A DNA stretch of 64,000 bases from Microbacterium ureisolvens (GCF_019511645.1 NZ_JAEUAX010000004.1:62001-126000), one strand, 5' to 3'. Counted from the first letter of the stretch, positions 7,406 through 16,787 are shown. Notes: generated by a model from the sequence alone, not told the origin. A program made the numbers and translations.

Positions 7406-8857
7406 TCAGCGTGAGAGCAGCTCGTCGCGCTCGCGAGCGCGACGCTCCTTGGCCTCCGCCTCGGTGATCGCGGCCTCCTCGAGACCCTGCACGCCGACCG
7501 CGTCCGCGGCGGGCGACATCCCGTCGTGGCCGTCGCCCGACAGCGTCGTCTCGTCGAACGGCAGCTCCCCCGCCAGGACGCGGCGGGCGCGGGCCGCGTC
7601 GAACTCCTTGGTCCAGGTGCCGATCAGCACCGTCGCGACAGCGTTGCCGGTGAAGTTCGTGAGGGCGCGGCCCTCCGACATGAACCGGTCGATGCCGACG
7701 ATGACGCCGACGCCGTTGACGAGGTCGGGGCGGTACGCCTGCAGACCGCCCGCGAGAGTCGCGAGGCCGGCGCCCGTGACACCCGCAGCTCCCTTGGACG
7801 CGATGATCATGAAGACGAGCAGGCCGATCTGCTGGCCGATCGACATCGGGGCCCCCATGCCGCTCGCGATGAACAGTGACGCCATCGTGAGGTAGATCGC
7901 GGTCCCGTCGAGGTTGAACGAGTAGCCGGTCGGCACGGTGATGCCGACCACCGGCTTCGACACCCCGAGGTGCTCCATCTTCGCGATGAGGCGCGGAAGG
8001 GCCGACTCGGAGGACGACGTGCCGACGATCAGCAGGTACTCGCGAGCGAGGTACTTGATGAGGCTGAAGATGTTCACGCGCGTCACGACGTACAGCAGCG
8101 TGCCGAGGACGCCGACGATGAACACCACGCACGTGATGTAGAACGCGATCATCAGCGTGCCGAGCGCCCAGATCGCGGCGATGCCGGTGTTGCCGACGAC
8201 CGCGGCGATCGCGCCGAACGCGCCGATCGGCGCGAGCCACAGGATCATGCCCAGGATGCGGAACACCAGCGCCTGCAGATGCTTGACCGCGTTCATGATC
8301 GGCGCGCCCTTGTCGCCCATCTGCTGCAGCGCGAAGCCGACGAGCAGCGCGATGAAGAGCACCTGCAGCACGCTCTCGCCGGTGAAGGCGGAGAAGAACG
8401 TCGTCGGGATGATGCCCAGGATGAACTCCTGCGTGGTCTTGGCCTCGGCGGTGGACTCGTAGGTGGCGTTCGCCATGTTGAGACCCTCGCCCGGGTGCAG
8501 CAGGTTGCCGACCACTAGGCCGATGGCGAGCGCGAACGTCGACATGACCATGAAGTACAGCAGTGCGAGGCCGCCGATCTTGCCGACCGTCGCCGCCTTC
8601 GCGATGGAGCCCACGCCCACCACGATCGTGCAGAAGATGATCGGCGCGATCATCATCTTGATGAGGGCGACGAAGCCCTCGCCGAGCGGTTTGAGGGCGA
8701 CGCCGACGTCGGGCCAGACCAGGCCGACGATCGCCCCGAGGACGACCGCGGCGATGACCGAGAGGTAGAGCCAGGTGTGCTTGTCCCACGCCTGCTTGCC
8801 GCGCCTCCAGTTGAAGCCGGGGAGCGTGAAGGACGTGGTGCGGGTCGAGAGAGCCAT
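7406..8857 (-). CDS. dctA: Dicarboxylate:cation symporter, DctA type
   Basis: A ~483-residue inner-membrane transporter of the DAACS family, importing C4-dicarboxylates such as succinate, fumarate and malate with protons or sodium. Eight or so membrane segments, the serine-rich re-entrant loop GTSSSESALPRLIAKMEHLGV, the PTGYSFNLDGTAIYLTMASLFIA motif and the second hairpin ASKGAAGVTGAGLATLAGGL are all visible. The C terminus is a charged tail. The ATG at 8857 is preferred over one codon upstream because AGGAGG is then five bases away. It is divergent from a CitA/CitB-type two-component system, a likely regulator. Confidence 0.93.
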   Translation of the reverse strand: MALSTRTTSFTLPGFNWRRGKQAWDKHTWLYLSVIAAVVLGAIVGLVWPDVGVALKPLGEGFVALIKMMIAPIIFCTIVVGVGSIAKAATVGKIGGLALLYFMVMSTFALAIGLVVGNLLHPGEGLNMANATYESTAEAKTTQEFILGIIPTTFFSAFTGESVLQVLFIALLVGFALQQMGDKGAPIMNAVKHLQALVFRILGMILWLAPIGAFGAIAAVVGNTGIAAIWALGTLMIAFYITCVVFIVGVLGTLLYVVTRVNIFSLIKYLAREYLLIVGTSSSESALPRLIAKMEHLGVSKPVVGITVPTGYSFNLDGTAIYLTMASLFIASGMGAPMSIGQQIGLLVFMIIASKGAAGVTGAGLATLAGGLQAYRPDLVNGVGVIVGIDRFMSEGRALTNFTGNAVATVLIGTWTKEFDAARARRVLAGELPFDETTLSGDGHDGMSPAADAVGVQGLEEAAITEAEAKERRARERDELLSR

Positions 8858-9027
8858 CATTGCCTCCTGCGGGATGAAGCGGCGGTGTTCCGCGTGCCGC
8901 TCGAGTGTGCGGCGTGTCAGACAGCGTGCGCGCCGACCGCGCCGAGGGCGATTTACGGTCGTATTGGTCCCGTCTCAGGGCTCCCTCGCACCGCCCTCCA
9001 CGGGCGAGGATGGAGGCGGCGGCATCG

Positions 9028-10305
9028 ATGAGGAGAGCCATGTCGGCGAGGACGAAGCAGGGCAGCGCGGCATCGCGCGTGTTCGTCGCCGTCGCGCTCA
9101 CCGCCGCCGTGATCGTCACAGCCCTCGCCGCCGTGCTCGTCGTCGACGCGGAGCGCTCCGAACGGAGCGAGGCGGAGGAGGTGACGCGCGCCGTCGCGGC
9201 GTCGCTGGCATCCCTGCCCGAGGTCGCGGAGTCCCTGAGGGCGCCGGAGCCTTCCGAGACCCTGCAGCCTCTCGCCGCCGAGGTGATGACGCGAACGGGG
9301 CTGGACTTCATCACGATCATGACGCCCGACGGCATCCGCGTCAGCCACCGCGACCCGGCCGAGGTCGGCCGCCACTACCTGGGCACGATCCCGAGCACGC
9401 CGCGCGTCTTCACCGAGGAGTTCACCGGCACCCTGGGGCCCTCGGTGCGAACGATCGTGCCGGTCACCGTCGACGGCGAACTGGTCGGCTGGGTCTCTGT
9501 CGGCGTCACCATAGGCAGCATCTGGTCGAAGATCCTTCCTCGCCTGCCCTTCGTCGTGTCCATCGCACTCGCGCTGCTGGCGGCGGGCCTCGTCGGCGCA
9601 TGGCTCGCACGCCGCACGACGCGGCGCGTCGCGGGCGACCTTCCCGCCGGGACGATCCGCGACGCCGTCGCGTCGTACGAGTCGGTCCGCACGCTCGGGG
9701 AGGCGCTGCGGGCGCAGACGCACGAGCACGGCAACCGCATGCACACCGCTGTGTCGCTGCTCGAACTCGGCCGCACCGGGGAGGCGATCGAGATCTTGAC
9801 CGAGACGTCGCGGCAGTCTCAGGAGCTCGTCGATCAGGTCGCCGCACGCCGCGGCGGCGACCCGACGGTGGGCGCGCTGCTGCTGGGCAAGGCCGCGCAG
9901 GCGCGCGAGCGCGGCATCGAGTGGTCGGCAGAGATCGACCCGCACGCGCCCCGCAGCGTACTGACGGCCGTCGACGCGGTGTCCGTCGTCGGCAACCTCA
10001 TCGACAACGCGATGGATGCTGCGGCCGCCGCAGACGCGCCGCGCTGGGTGCGCGTGGCGTTCAGGTCGACGGCCTCCTCCCCCGCAGGGCTGCAGGTGGA
10101 GGTGTCGGACAGCGGCGCCGGAGTGCCGGAGCCGCTGCGCGAGCGCATCTACGAGCACGGGTTCTCCACGAAGCCCGGCGGAGCCCAGGGGCGAGGTGTC
10201 GGCCTCGCGCTGGTGCGCTCCATCGTGACGAGCGCAGGCGGCGAGATCGAGCTGCGCGACGACCCCACCACCTTCGTGGTGACCCTGCCGGCGAGTGTGC
10301 CATGA
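9028..10305 (+). CDS. Sensor histidine kinase of the CitA/DcuS family
   Basis: About 425 residues: transmembrane segment 1 at ~16-39, an extracytoplasmic PAS-like sensor domain (~42-170, with LDFITIMTPDGIRVSHRDP and EEFTGTLGPSVRTIVPV), transmembrane segment 2 at ~172-194, then a kinase core. The phosphoacceptor is H232 in LRAQTHEHGNRMH, the pattern of DcuS/CitA kinases. ATP-binding boxes are VVGNLIDNAMDA (N), DSGAGVP (G1) and GRGVGLALVRSIV (G2). Such kinases sense citrate or C4-dicarboxylates. There is no clear cytoplasmic PAS domain. The start could also be the ATG at 9040. It overlaps the response regulator by ATGA and is divergent from dctA, which it probably controls. Confidence 0.9.
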   Translation: MRRAMSARTKQGSAASRVFVAVALTAAVIVTALAAVLVVDAERSERSEAEEVTRAVAASLASLPEVAESLRAPEPSETLQPLAAEVMTRTGLDFITIMTPDGIRVSHRDPAEVGRHYLGTIPSTPRVFTEEFTGTLGPSVRTIVPVTVDGELVGWVSVGVTIGSIWSKILPRLPFVVSIALALLAAGLVGAWLARRTTRRVAGDLPAGTIRDAVASYESVRTLGEALRAQTHEHGNRMHTAVSLLELGRTGEAIEILTETSRQSQELVDQVAARRGGDPTVGALLLGKAAQARERGIEWSAEIDPHAPRSVLTAVDAVSVVGNLIDNAMDAAAAADAPRWVRVAFRSTASSPAGLQVEVSDSGAGVPEPLRERIYEHGFSTKPGGAQGRGVGLALVRSIVTSAGGEIELRDDPTTFVVTLPASVP

Positions 10306-10994
10306 TCCGGGTGCTCCTCGTCGATGACGACGCGCTCACCCTGGAACTGCACCGCGACTATCTCGCGCGCCTGTACGGCTTCGAAGCGGTCGGCGAGTGC
10401 ACGGGCGCACGTGCGGCGATCGACGCCGTCCTGCAGCTCGGCGACGAGGTCGACCTGGTGCTGCTGGACGTCACGATGCCGGACGGCACCGGCCTCGATG
10501 TGCTGAGGCACGTGCGGGCGCGAGGGGCAACGGTGGACGTCATCGCGATCACCGGAGTCCGGGACGCCGACGTCGTCCGCCAGATGGTGTCGCTGGGCGT
10601 CGCACAGTACCTCGTGAAGCCGTTCACCTTCGCGGTCTTCCGCGAGCGCCTGGAGCAGTACCTCGAGTTCCGGCGGCGCGCGGCCCAGGCGGCAGGCGCG
10701 CCCACACAGGCCGAGATCGATGCGCTCCTCGGAGCCCTCCGGCCGGCGACGCCCGTCGCGCTGCCGAAGGGGCTCTCGGCTGACACGCTCGCGCGGATCA
10801 GCGACGAGGTGCGCGAGCACGGCCCGGTCTCGGCCGCCGAGGCAGCAGAGCGGCTGGGGATGTCGCGGGTGGCCGCCCGCCGCTACCTCGAGCACCTCGT
10901 GACCGAGGGCCGCGCTCACCGCGCCGCCCGGTATGGCACGCGCGGCCGGCCCGAGTCGGAGTACGCGTGGGCGCAGCATCCGTCCGTCCCGTAA
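10302..10994 (+). CDS. Response regulator of the CitB/DcuR family
   Basis: A 230-residue two-domain regulator. The receiver domain (1-120) has the acidic pair DDD at residues 8-10, the phosphoacceptor D56 in LVLLDVTMPDGTG, T84-like ITG and K in YLVKPFTF. The C-terminal domain (~150-228) contains a helix-turn-helix, GPVSAAEAAERLGMSRVAARRYLEHLVTEG, followed by the RYGTRGRPESEYAW wing typical of CitB/DcuR. The ATG overlaps the kinase stop codon by four bases, so the two are translationally coupled. The likely target is the divergent dctA promoter in 8858-9027. Confidence 0.92.
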   Translation: MIRVLLVDDDALTLELHRDYLARLYGFEAVGECTGARAAIDAVLQLGDEVDLVLLDVTMPDGTGLDVLRHVRARGATVDVIAITGVRDADVVRQMVSLGVAQYLVKPFTFAVFRERLEQYLEFRRRAAQAAGAPTQAEIDALLGALRPATPVALPKGLSADTLARISDEVREHGPVSAAEAAERLGMSRVAARRYLEHLVTEGRAHRAARYGTRGRPESEYAWAQHPSVP

Positions 10995-11157
10995 GTGAGC
11001 AGAGACCGGACATCGCTCTCTCACGCGATGTGAGGGATGACGGCGGCGCCCGATCGGTATAGCTTCGGCACCGAAGGGACCGACCGGGGGCGGTGGACCG
11101 TCATCGCAGACTCCGACGCGCAGCGGCGCGGCCGGTCCGCCCAGCGATGGAGGATGA

Positions 11158-12525
11158 ATGTACCAGGACGAGGCGCTTCAGCCGACCTTCACCCGAGCCG
11201 GCGAGGCGACGACCGCGAGGTACAACGTCATCCCCGACGCCGAGATGCTGCCCGAGACCGCATACCGCGTGATCCGGGACCAGACGATGCTCGACGGCAA
11301 CGCGCGGCTGAATCTCGCGACATTCGTCGGGACGTGGATGGACGACTACGCCAGCCGGCTCGCCGTGGAGTCCGCCGACAAGAACATGATCGACAAGGAC
11401 GAGTATCCGGCCACGGCCGCCATCGAGGAGTGCTGCTGGCGCATCCTCGGCGACCTGTGGAACGTGCCCGACGACGACGATGTGATCGGCACCTCGACCA
11501 TCGGCTCGTCGGAGGCGTGCATGCTCGGCGGCCTCGCGCTGAAGCGTCGCTGGCAGCACGCGCGTCGCGCCGCCGGGAAGTCGACCGAGAAGCCGAACCT
11601 CATCATGAGCTCGGCGGTGCAGGTGTGCTGGGAGAAGTTCTGCAACTACTTCGACGTCGAGATGCGACTGATCCCCGTAACGGCGGAGCACCCGCTCATG
11701 GACGGCACCGGGCTCGAGGACTACGTCGACGAGAACACCATCGGCGTGGTGGCGATCGTGGGCGTCACGTACACCGGCGCCTACGAGCCGGTGAAGGCCA
11801 TCGCCGCGAAGCTCGACGAGATCCAGGCCAAGACGGGTCTCGACATCCCGATGCATGTGGACGGCGCCTCGGGAGCGATGGTCGCGCCGTTCCTGCAGCC
11901 CGACCTCGAATGGGACTTCCGGGTGGAGCGCGTGCAGTCCATCAACACCTCGGGTCACAAGTACGGACTCGTATATCCGGGCGTGGGCTGGGTGGTGTGG
12001 CGCAACGCTGCGGCGCTGCCGGACGACCTCGTCTTCAAGGTGAGCTACCTGGGCGGATCGATGCCGACCTTCGCGCTCAACTTCTCGCGGCCGGGCACCC
12101 AGGTGCTGCTGCAGTACTACCGGTTCCTGCGCCTGGGCCGCGCCGGCTACACGGCGATCCAGCAGGCCTCGCAGGACGTCGCCGTGTACCTCTCGTCGGC
12201 GGTCGCCGAGCTCGACGCGTTCGAGCTGCTGAGCGACGGCACCGACATCCCCGTGTTCGCCTGGCGGCTCACCCCGGGCCACACCGACAAGTGGACGCTG
12301 TATCACCTGTCGGAGCGGCTGCGGATCAAGGGCTGGCTCGTTCCCGCGTATCCGCTCTCGGGCGAGCTGTCGGATCAGACGGTGATGCGCATCGTGTGCC
12401 GCAACGGACTGAGCCGCGACCTCGCCGAGGACCTGATGAACGACATCCGCAGCGAGACCGAATTCCTCGACTCGCTCGACAGCCCCATGCCGCACCCCGG
12501 CATCGGTGCCGCCTTCCACCATTGA
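11158..12525 (+). CDS. gadB: Glutamate decarboxylase
   Basis: A 455-residue PLP enzyme converting glutamate to GABA and CO2 while consuming a proton; it takes part in acid resistance or GABA metabolism. The PLP lysine is K268 in INTSGHKYGLVYPGVGWVVWR. Other family markers: ARLNLATFVGTWM near residue 53, IGTSTIGSSEACMLGGLA, HVDGASGAMVAPF (Asp and Ala flanking the cofactor) and FSRPGTQVLLQYYRFLRLG. Length is normal. The ATG is preceded by GGAGGATGA. A possible -10-like TAGCTT lies about 100 bases upstream. No glutamate/GABA antiporter is next to it; instead a membrane protein overlaps its end. Confidence 0.95.
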   Translation: MYQDEALQPTFTRAGEATTARYNVIPDAEMLPETAYRVIRDQTMLDGNARLNLATFVGTWMDDYASRLAVESADKNMIDKDEYPATAAIEECCWRILGDLWNVPDDDDVIGTSTIGSSEACMLGGLALKRRWQHARRAAGKSTEKPNLIMSSAVQVCWEKFCNYFDVEMRLIPVTAEHPLMDGTGLEDYVDENTIGVVAIVGVTYTGAYEPVKAIAAKLDEIQAKTGLDIPMHVDGASGAMVAPFLQPDLEWDFRVERVQSINTSGHKYGLVYPGVGWVVWRNAAALPDDLVFKVSYLGGSMPTFALNFSRPGTQVLLQYYRFLRLGRAGYTAIQQASQDVAVYLSSAVAELDAFELLSDGTDIPVFAWRLTPGHTDKWTLYHLSERLRIKGWLVPAYPLSGELSDQTVMRIVCRNGLSRDLAEDLMNDIRSETEFLDSLDSPMPHPGIGAAFHH

Positions 12526-13178
12526 GTGCCCGGCGACCGCTCGACCCGACCGCGCGGCGGATCCGGCGACTCCGACGGGAGTCCTGGGGCTTCGCGGTCG
12601 GATCGGCGCTGTTCTTCATCGGCGTGGTCCCGGCGTACGCCGCGTGGGCGGGGCCGGTCGGCGCGAACGCGACGTTCTTCGCCGGGTCGATCTTCTTCAC
12701 GACCGCGGGGCTCATCCAGCTGCTGCTCAGCGGTCGCCGCACGCCCGACGCCCGCATGAACCCGGCGGATCGCGCGGACTGGTGGGCGGCGGCGATCCAA
12801 TTCGCCGGAACGCTCCTCTTCAACGTCTCCACCGCCGCCGCCCTGATCGCCGCGATCACCGATCCGAGCTACGTCGGCGCGGGCTGGCGGCCCGACGCGT
12901 GGGGCTCGGCCGCGTTCCTCGTCTCCAGCGTGCTGGCGGTGGTCGCGACCAAGGACCGGGGAACACTGTGGGACCGCGACGCCCGCACGTGGCATGGCAC
13001 CGGTCTCAACCTCCTGGGGTCGATCGCCTTCGGCGTCTCGGCGGTCGCGGCGTTCGTCGTGCCCTCGACCGGCGAGCTGCTGAGCCCGCTGTGGGCGGAT
13101 CTCGGCACCGGTATCGGCGCGCTCTGCTTCTTCGCGGCCGCCCTCCTGGCACGCCGCACCATCGGCGACGCGGACTGA
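12522..13178 (+). CDS. YrhK-like multi-pass membrane protein
   Basis: About 218 residues with six probable membrane segments (FAVGSALFFIGVVPAYAAWA, TFFAGSIFFTTAGLIQLLL, AAIQFAGTLLFNVSTAAALIAA and three more). The repeated pattern GSxxFxxG and the overall layout match proteins carrying YrhK-like domains. The frame has no ATG or GTG near its start; the TTG at 12522 overlaps the gadB stop as TTGA, giving a product beginning MSARRPLDPTARRIRRL. This overlap suggests coupling to gadB. Whether it moves GABA or protons is unknown; it does not resemble the GadC antiporter. Confidence 0.7.
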   Translation: MSARRPLDPTARRIRRLRRESWGFAVGSALFFIGVVPAYAAWAGPVGANATFFAGSIFFTTAGLIQLLLSGRRTPDARMNPADRADWWAAAIQFAGTLLFNVSTAAALIAAITDPSYVGAGWRPDAWGSAAFLVSSVLAVVATKDRGTLWDRDARTWHGTGLNLLGSIAFGVSAVAAFVVPSTGELLSPLWADLGTGIGALCFFAAALLARRTIGDAD

Positions 13179-13186
13179 AAGGACGC

Positions 13187-15172
13187 TCAGCCGGCGTGCG
13201 CACGGGCGGGCACGTCGCCCGGACCGCCGATGAGCACGTAGTCGGCGTGCTTGGCGACGAGCCCGTCGCCGGCCGTGCGGCCGTGCAGGCGCCGCCACAC
13301 CCAGGGCAGGGCATCGCGGCGGAGCCACGTGCCCGGCAGCACCGGATCGTCGTCGGCGTGCAGGCTGGCGTCGAGCTCGCCGAGCGCCTCGGCATCGGGC
13401 ACGCCGAGCGCCTCAGCCGCGCGGTAAGCGAGGTACCGGTGACCGCGGGGGCGCAGGTGCACCTTGTCGTCGGCCCAGAGATCGAGGTCGCCGATCGCCG
13501 GGAGGCCGCCCTCGTCGAGGAACGCGTCGGTGTCGAGCAGCACCGCACCCGTGGCCGCCGCGATGCGCCGCAGCTCCGACGAGAACACCGCGAACCGGCG
13601 CGCGAACAGCCGCGCCGGACGGCGCCGCGGGAGGAACGGCGTGACGAGGAGCACGTCGATGCCGGCGCCGCGCAGCTCGCGCACGGCCCGCTCGAGGTCG
13701 CCGGCGACGGCGACCGGGTCGACACTGCGCGAGACGAGGTCGTTGGCCCCGATGAGCATCGACACCAGCTGCGGCCGGAGGGCCAGGGCCTCGGGCACCT
13801 GCTCGCTCACCACGTGACGCACCCTGCGGCTGCGCACCGCGAGGTTCGCGTAGCGGAACGGCTCGCCGGAGCCCCCGGCGTGGGCGAGCAGCTGCGCGAG
13901 GCGATCCGCCCAGCCGCGGTACTGCCCGACCGGCATGCGCGAGGCGTCGCACAGCCCCTCGGTGATGGAGTCGCCGAGTGCGACGAACCGCGACCACGAG
14001 CGGCGCGGCGCAGGCGTCAGCACCTCCGGCCGGGTCGCCGCGCGCTGTGGCTGCGCGTCGTCGATGGGGCGCAGCATCCGCGCCTCGTCGTAGTGCTCCA
14101 CCAGGCGACGGCAGACGGCGCTCCAGGTGCGCTCCCGCACCGATTCGTGGGCCGCCGCCGCGAAGGCTCGGCGCTTGCCGGCGTCGCCGGCGAGGTCGGC
14201 GACGCGCGCACGCAGGTCTCCGAGGTCGCCGGGGCGGTAGAGCCAGCCGTCGACGCTGGAGCGCACCAGGTCGACGGGGCCGCCGACGCCGGTCGCCACG
14301 ACGGGCACGCCGCTCGCCAGCGCCTCCTGGATCGTCTGACCGAACGTCTCGCTCTCGCCGGGATGCACGAACACGTCGAAGCTCGCGAGCGCCTCGGCGA
14401 GGGCGGGGCCGGTGAGGTGGCCCGTGAACACGGCGCCGGGCAGCACGCGCTCGAGCGCCGCTCGCGCCGGTCCGTCGCCGACGATCACGAGGCGGGTGCC
14501 GGAGAGCCCGGCGAGCGCGGCGAGATCCTCGACCTGCTTCTCGGGTGCGAGGCGGCCGACATAGCCGACGATCGTCTGGTCCGGCGCGATCCGGGCACGC
14601 CAGTCGTCGTTGCGACGCTCGGGGCCGAATCGCTCGACGTCGACGCCCCGTCCCCATCGGCGCAGGCGGTCCACGCCCAGGTCCTCGAGCTGGCGCAGCG
14701 ACGCCGTCGAGGGTGCGAGGGTGAGGGTCGCCCGCCGGTGCAGGCGCTTGACGTGCCGGCCGACGAGCGCCGCGGCCTGGGGCATCCCATACTTCTCCGC
14801 GTAGGCGACGACGTCGGTCTGGTACACCGCGACGGTCGGCACGCGCAGTGCGTCGGCCGCCGCGAGCCCCTGCCACCCGAGCACGAACGGGGATGCCAGA
14901 TGCACGACATCCGGCCGGAACCCACGGAGGATCGCGGTCAGCCGCGCCGCGCGCGCGAACACGACGCGCACCTCGGGATACGACGGCAGCGGCGCCGAGC
15001 GCAGCAGCTCGGTGCGGGCGCCGTGGAGATCGGCGGTGATCTCGCCGGCGCGGGGTGCGATGACGAGGGTCTCGTGTCCCTGCGCGGCCAGGTGACGCAG
15101 GACGTGGAGCACCGACCCCGTCACCCCGTTCATGTGGGGCAGGAACGATTCGGCGAGCAGTGCGACTCTCAC
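13187..15172 (-). CDS. GT4 glycosyltransferase fused to an SGNH/GDSL hydrolase
   Basis: A 661-residue two-domain protein. Residues 1-370 are a GT-B glycosyltransferase close to actinobacterial GDP-mannose-dependent alpha-mannosyltransferases: MRVALLAESFLPHMNGVTGS, VGYVGRLAPEKQVEDL and the E-x7-E motif E275...E283 in HPGESETFGQTIQEALASG. After a short linker, residues 395-590 form an SGNH hydrolase with GDS (S402), GAND (475-478) and D569-x-x-H572 in WADDKVHLRP. The likely role is building and acyl-editing a lipid-linked or envelope glycan, in the cytoplasm since no signal peptide is present. The GTG start has CACCCT six bases before GGAGGC-GTG. Divergent from dedA. Confidence 0.88.
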   Translation of the reverse strand: MRVALLAESFLPHMNGVTGSVLHVLRHLAAQGHETLVIAPRAGEITADLHGARTELLRSAPLPSYPEVRVVFARAARLTAILRGFRPDVVHLASPFVLGWQGLAAADALRVPTVAVYQTDVVAYAEKYGMPQAAALVGRHVKRLHRRATLTLAPSTASLRQLEDLGVDRLRRWGRGVDVERFGPERRNDDWRARIAPDQTIVGYVGRLAPEKQVEDLAALAGLSGTRLVIVGDGPARAALERVLPGAVFTGHLTGPALAEALASFDVFVHPGESETFGQTIQEALASGVPVVATGVGGPVDLVRSSVDGWLYRPGDLGDLRARVADLAGDAGKRRAFAAAAHESVRERTWSAVCRRLVEHYDEARMLRPIDDAQPQRAATRPEVLTPAPRRSWSRFVALGDSITEGLCDASRMPVGQYRGWADRLAQLLAHAGGSGEPFRYANLAVRSRRVRHVVSEQVPEALALRPQLVSMLIGANDLVSRSVDPVAVAGDLERAVRELRGAGIDVLLVTPFLPRRRPARLFARRFAVFSSELRRIAAATGAVLLDTDAFLDEGGLPAIGDLDLWADDKVHLRPRGHRYLAYRAAEALGVPDAEALGELDASLHADDDPVLPGTWLRRDALPWVWRRLHGRTAGDGLVAKHADYVLIGGPGDVPARAHAG

Positions 15173-15311
15173 GCCTCCAGGGTGACGTGACAGACGAGCA
15201 CGGATGCCGCGAACCGGCCTCCGTGCGCAAGAGTTCACCGGATGCACCGCGGCGGGTCACCGGACGTGCCCCGTTCGGTCGCCGTTCACCGCGGGCGGCT
15301 ACCAAGGAGAC

Positions 15312-15920
15312 ATGGTCGAGAACCTGCTGACCACGGTCGCGTCGAGCGCATGGGCGCTGCCGCTGCTGTTCGTGCTCGTGCTGGGCGACGCCTTCCTCGT
15401 GGTGGTCCCAGGCGAGGCGGCCGTCACCGCGCTGGGTGCGCTGGCCGTCTCGCAGGGCGAGCCGGCGCTCGCGGCGATCGTGCTCGTCGCCGCGGCTGCC
15501 GCGCTCATGGGCGATGCGGCATGCTATGTCGTCGGGCGGACCATCGGCCTCGAGCGGTGGCGGTGGATGCGCACGTCACGCGCACAGGCCGCCGTCGCGT
15601 GGGCGCGGGTGCGCCTGGAGCGCCGGTCGGCCGTCGTGCTGTTCACCGCGCGGTTCATCCCGTTCGCGCGGCTCGCGATCAATCTGACGGCGGGTGCGAC
15701 GCGCCTGACGGCGCCGCGATACCTCGCGGTGGCGGGACTCGCCGCACTCGCGTGGGCGACATACCAGGCCCTGGTGGGAGCCGTCGTCGCTGCGGTGGTC
15801 CCCGGCGGCCCGGTCGTCGCCGTCGCCGTATCTGTGGCCTTCGCGGTCGGCCTCGGGCTCGCCATCGACGCGGTTCTCGCCCGGCGGCTCGGCGCGAGGC
15901 GGGCGGCCGAGGGCGAATGA
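15312..15920 (+). CDS. DedA/SNARE-associated family membrane protein
   Basis: 202 residues, five or six membrane segments. The family marker GDAACYVVGRTIGLERWRWM and the re-entrant region VVLFTARFIPFARLAINLTAGATRLTAPRYLA (F/T-A-R-F-x-P, the conserved arginine and proline) identify DedA proteins. These act in the cytoplasmic membrane, with recent evidence elsewhere that some flip undecaprenyl phosphate or phospholipids. AAGGAGAC precedes the ATG. It is divergent from the glycosyltransferase fusion, and a lipid-carrier role would fit that neighbour, but this is inference. Confidence 0.88.
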   Translation: MVENLLTTVASSAWALPLLFVLVLGDAFLVVVPGEAAVTALGALAVSQGEPALAAIVLVAAAAALMGDAACYVVGRTIGLERWRWMRTSRAQAAVAWARVRLERRSAVVLFTARFIPFARLAINLTAGATRLTAPRYLAVAGLAALAWATYQALVGAVVAAVVPGGPVVAVAVSVAFAVGLGLAIDAVLARRLGARRAAEGE

Positions 15921-15962
15921 CCGCGGGCCGGCGATGTCGCCCGACCACGGCATGATGGGGCG

Positions 15963-16784
15963 GTGGCAGACGTGACCTCGAACGGATACGACGACGGCTT
16001 CCTCGGCATCCCGCTCCCGCTCCCCCGTCCTGCTGACGGGCGCGAGGTGCGCGAGCTGACCTACCCGCGGTTCACCGTGCTGCTCGATCCGCAGCGCCGG
16101 CTCGCGGCCGTGACCGGAGTGAACATCGACGGCGCCGCGTTGCAGGATCTGCCCCGCACGGGCGAATGGGATCTCGATCCCCGGATCCCGGCAACAGAGC
16201 AGGCCGGCCCGGCCGTCTACTCGTCGAACGACCTCGATCGGGGGCATCTCGTGCGCCGCCGCGATCCCGGGTGGGGCACCGAGGAAGAGGCCAGGCGGGC
16301 GACGGAGGCGACGTTCACCTATTCGAACGCGGCGCCGCAGGCGAGCGGGTTCAACCAGTCGAAGGAGCTCTGGCTCGGATTGGAGGACCACGTGCTCGAG
16401 TTCGCCGAGACCACCGACGAGCGGATCAGCGTCTTCACCGCACCGGTGCTGGCCGAGGACGACCCGCCCTACCGGGGCATCCGTGTTCCGCGCCGGTTCT
16501 TCAAGGTCGCCACCTGGACGACGCGGGAGGACGGCGTGCCCCGGCTCGCCGCCGCGGGCTTCGTGCTGGACCAGTCGGAGCTCATCGACCTGAGCCGCGG
16601 TGTGCTCGCCGTGCCGACGCTCGGCTCCTTCCGCACGTTCCAGGTGCCGATCGCCGACATCGCGGAGATGTCGGGTGCCGACCTCGGGGCCCTCGTCGAC
16701 GCGGACGTGCTCGCCCAGACGGCAGTTCGCGGAGAGAGCGCGTGGCGCCCTCTCCGCGAACCGGAGGATGTCGTTCTCGGCTGA
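15963..16784 (+). CDS. DNA/RNA non-specific endonuclease (NUC family)
   Basis: 273 residues of the beta-beta-alpha-metal NUC fold. The catalytic signature D-R-G-H is present in SSNDLDRGHLVRRRDPGWG, with the metal-binding asparagine further on in FTYSNAAPQASGFNQSKELWLGLEDHVLEFA (the N-x-x-P-Q...N-Q pattern). There is no signal peptide, so it either acts inside the cell or is exported by another route. The GTG start follows CATGAT by six bases, consistent with a leaderless transcript. No immunity gene or toxin-delivery domain is adjacent. It converges with the FMN reductase gene, three bases apart. Confidence 0.88.
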   Translation: MADVTSNGYDDGFLGIPLPLPRPADGREVRELTYPRFTVLLDPQRRLAAVTGVNIDGAALQDLPRTGEWDLDPRIPATEQAGPAVYSSNDLDRGHLVRRRDPGWGTEEEARRATEATFTYSNAAPQASGFNQSKELWLGLEDHVLEFAETTDERISVFTAPVLAEDDPPYRGIRVPRRFFKVATWTTREDGVPRLAAAGFVLDQSELIDLSRGVLAVPTLGSFRTFQVPIADIAEMSGADLGALVDADVLAQTAVRGESAWRPLREPEDVVLG

Positions 16785-16787
16785 CGA

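Noticed and set aside
12506-15190. An 894-codon plus-strand frame through gadB end and the glycosyltransferase fusion.
   Set aside because: It crosses two well-supported genes, its protein is low complexity, and homology lies in the other frames.
15963-16784. The non-specific nuclease as a secreted polymorphic toxin.
   Set aside because: No signal peptide, no delivery domain and no adjacent immunity gene.
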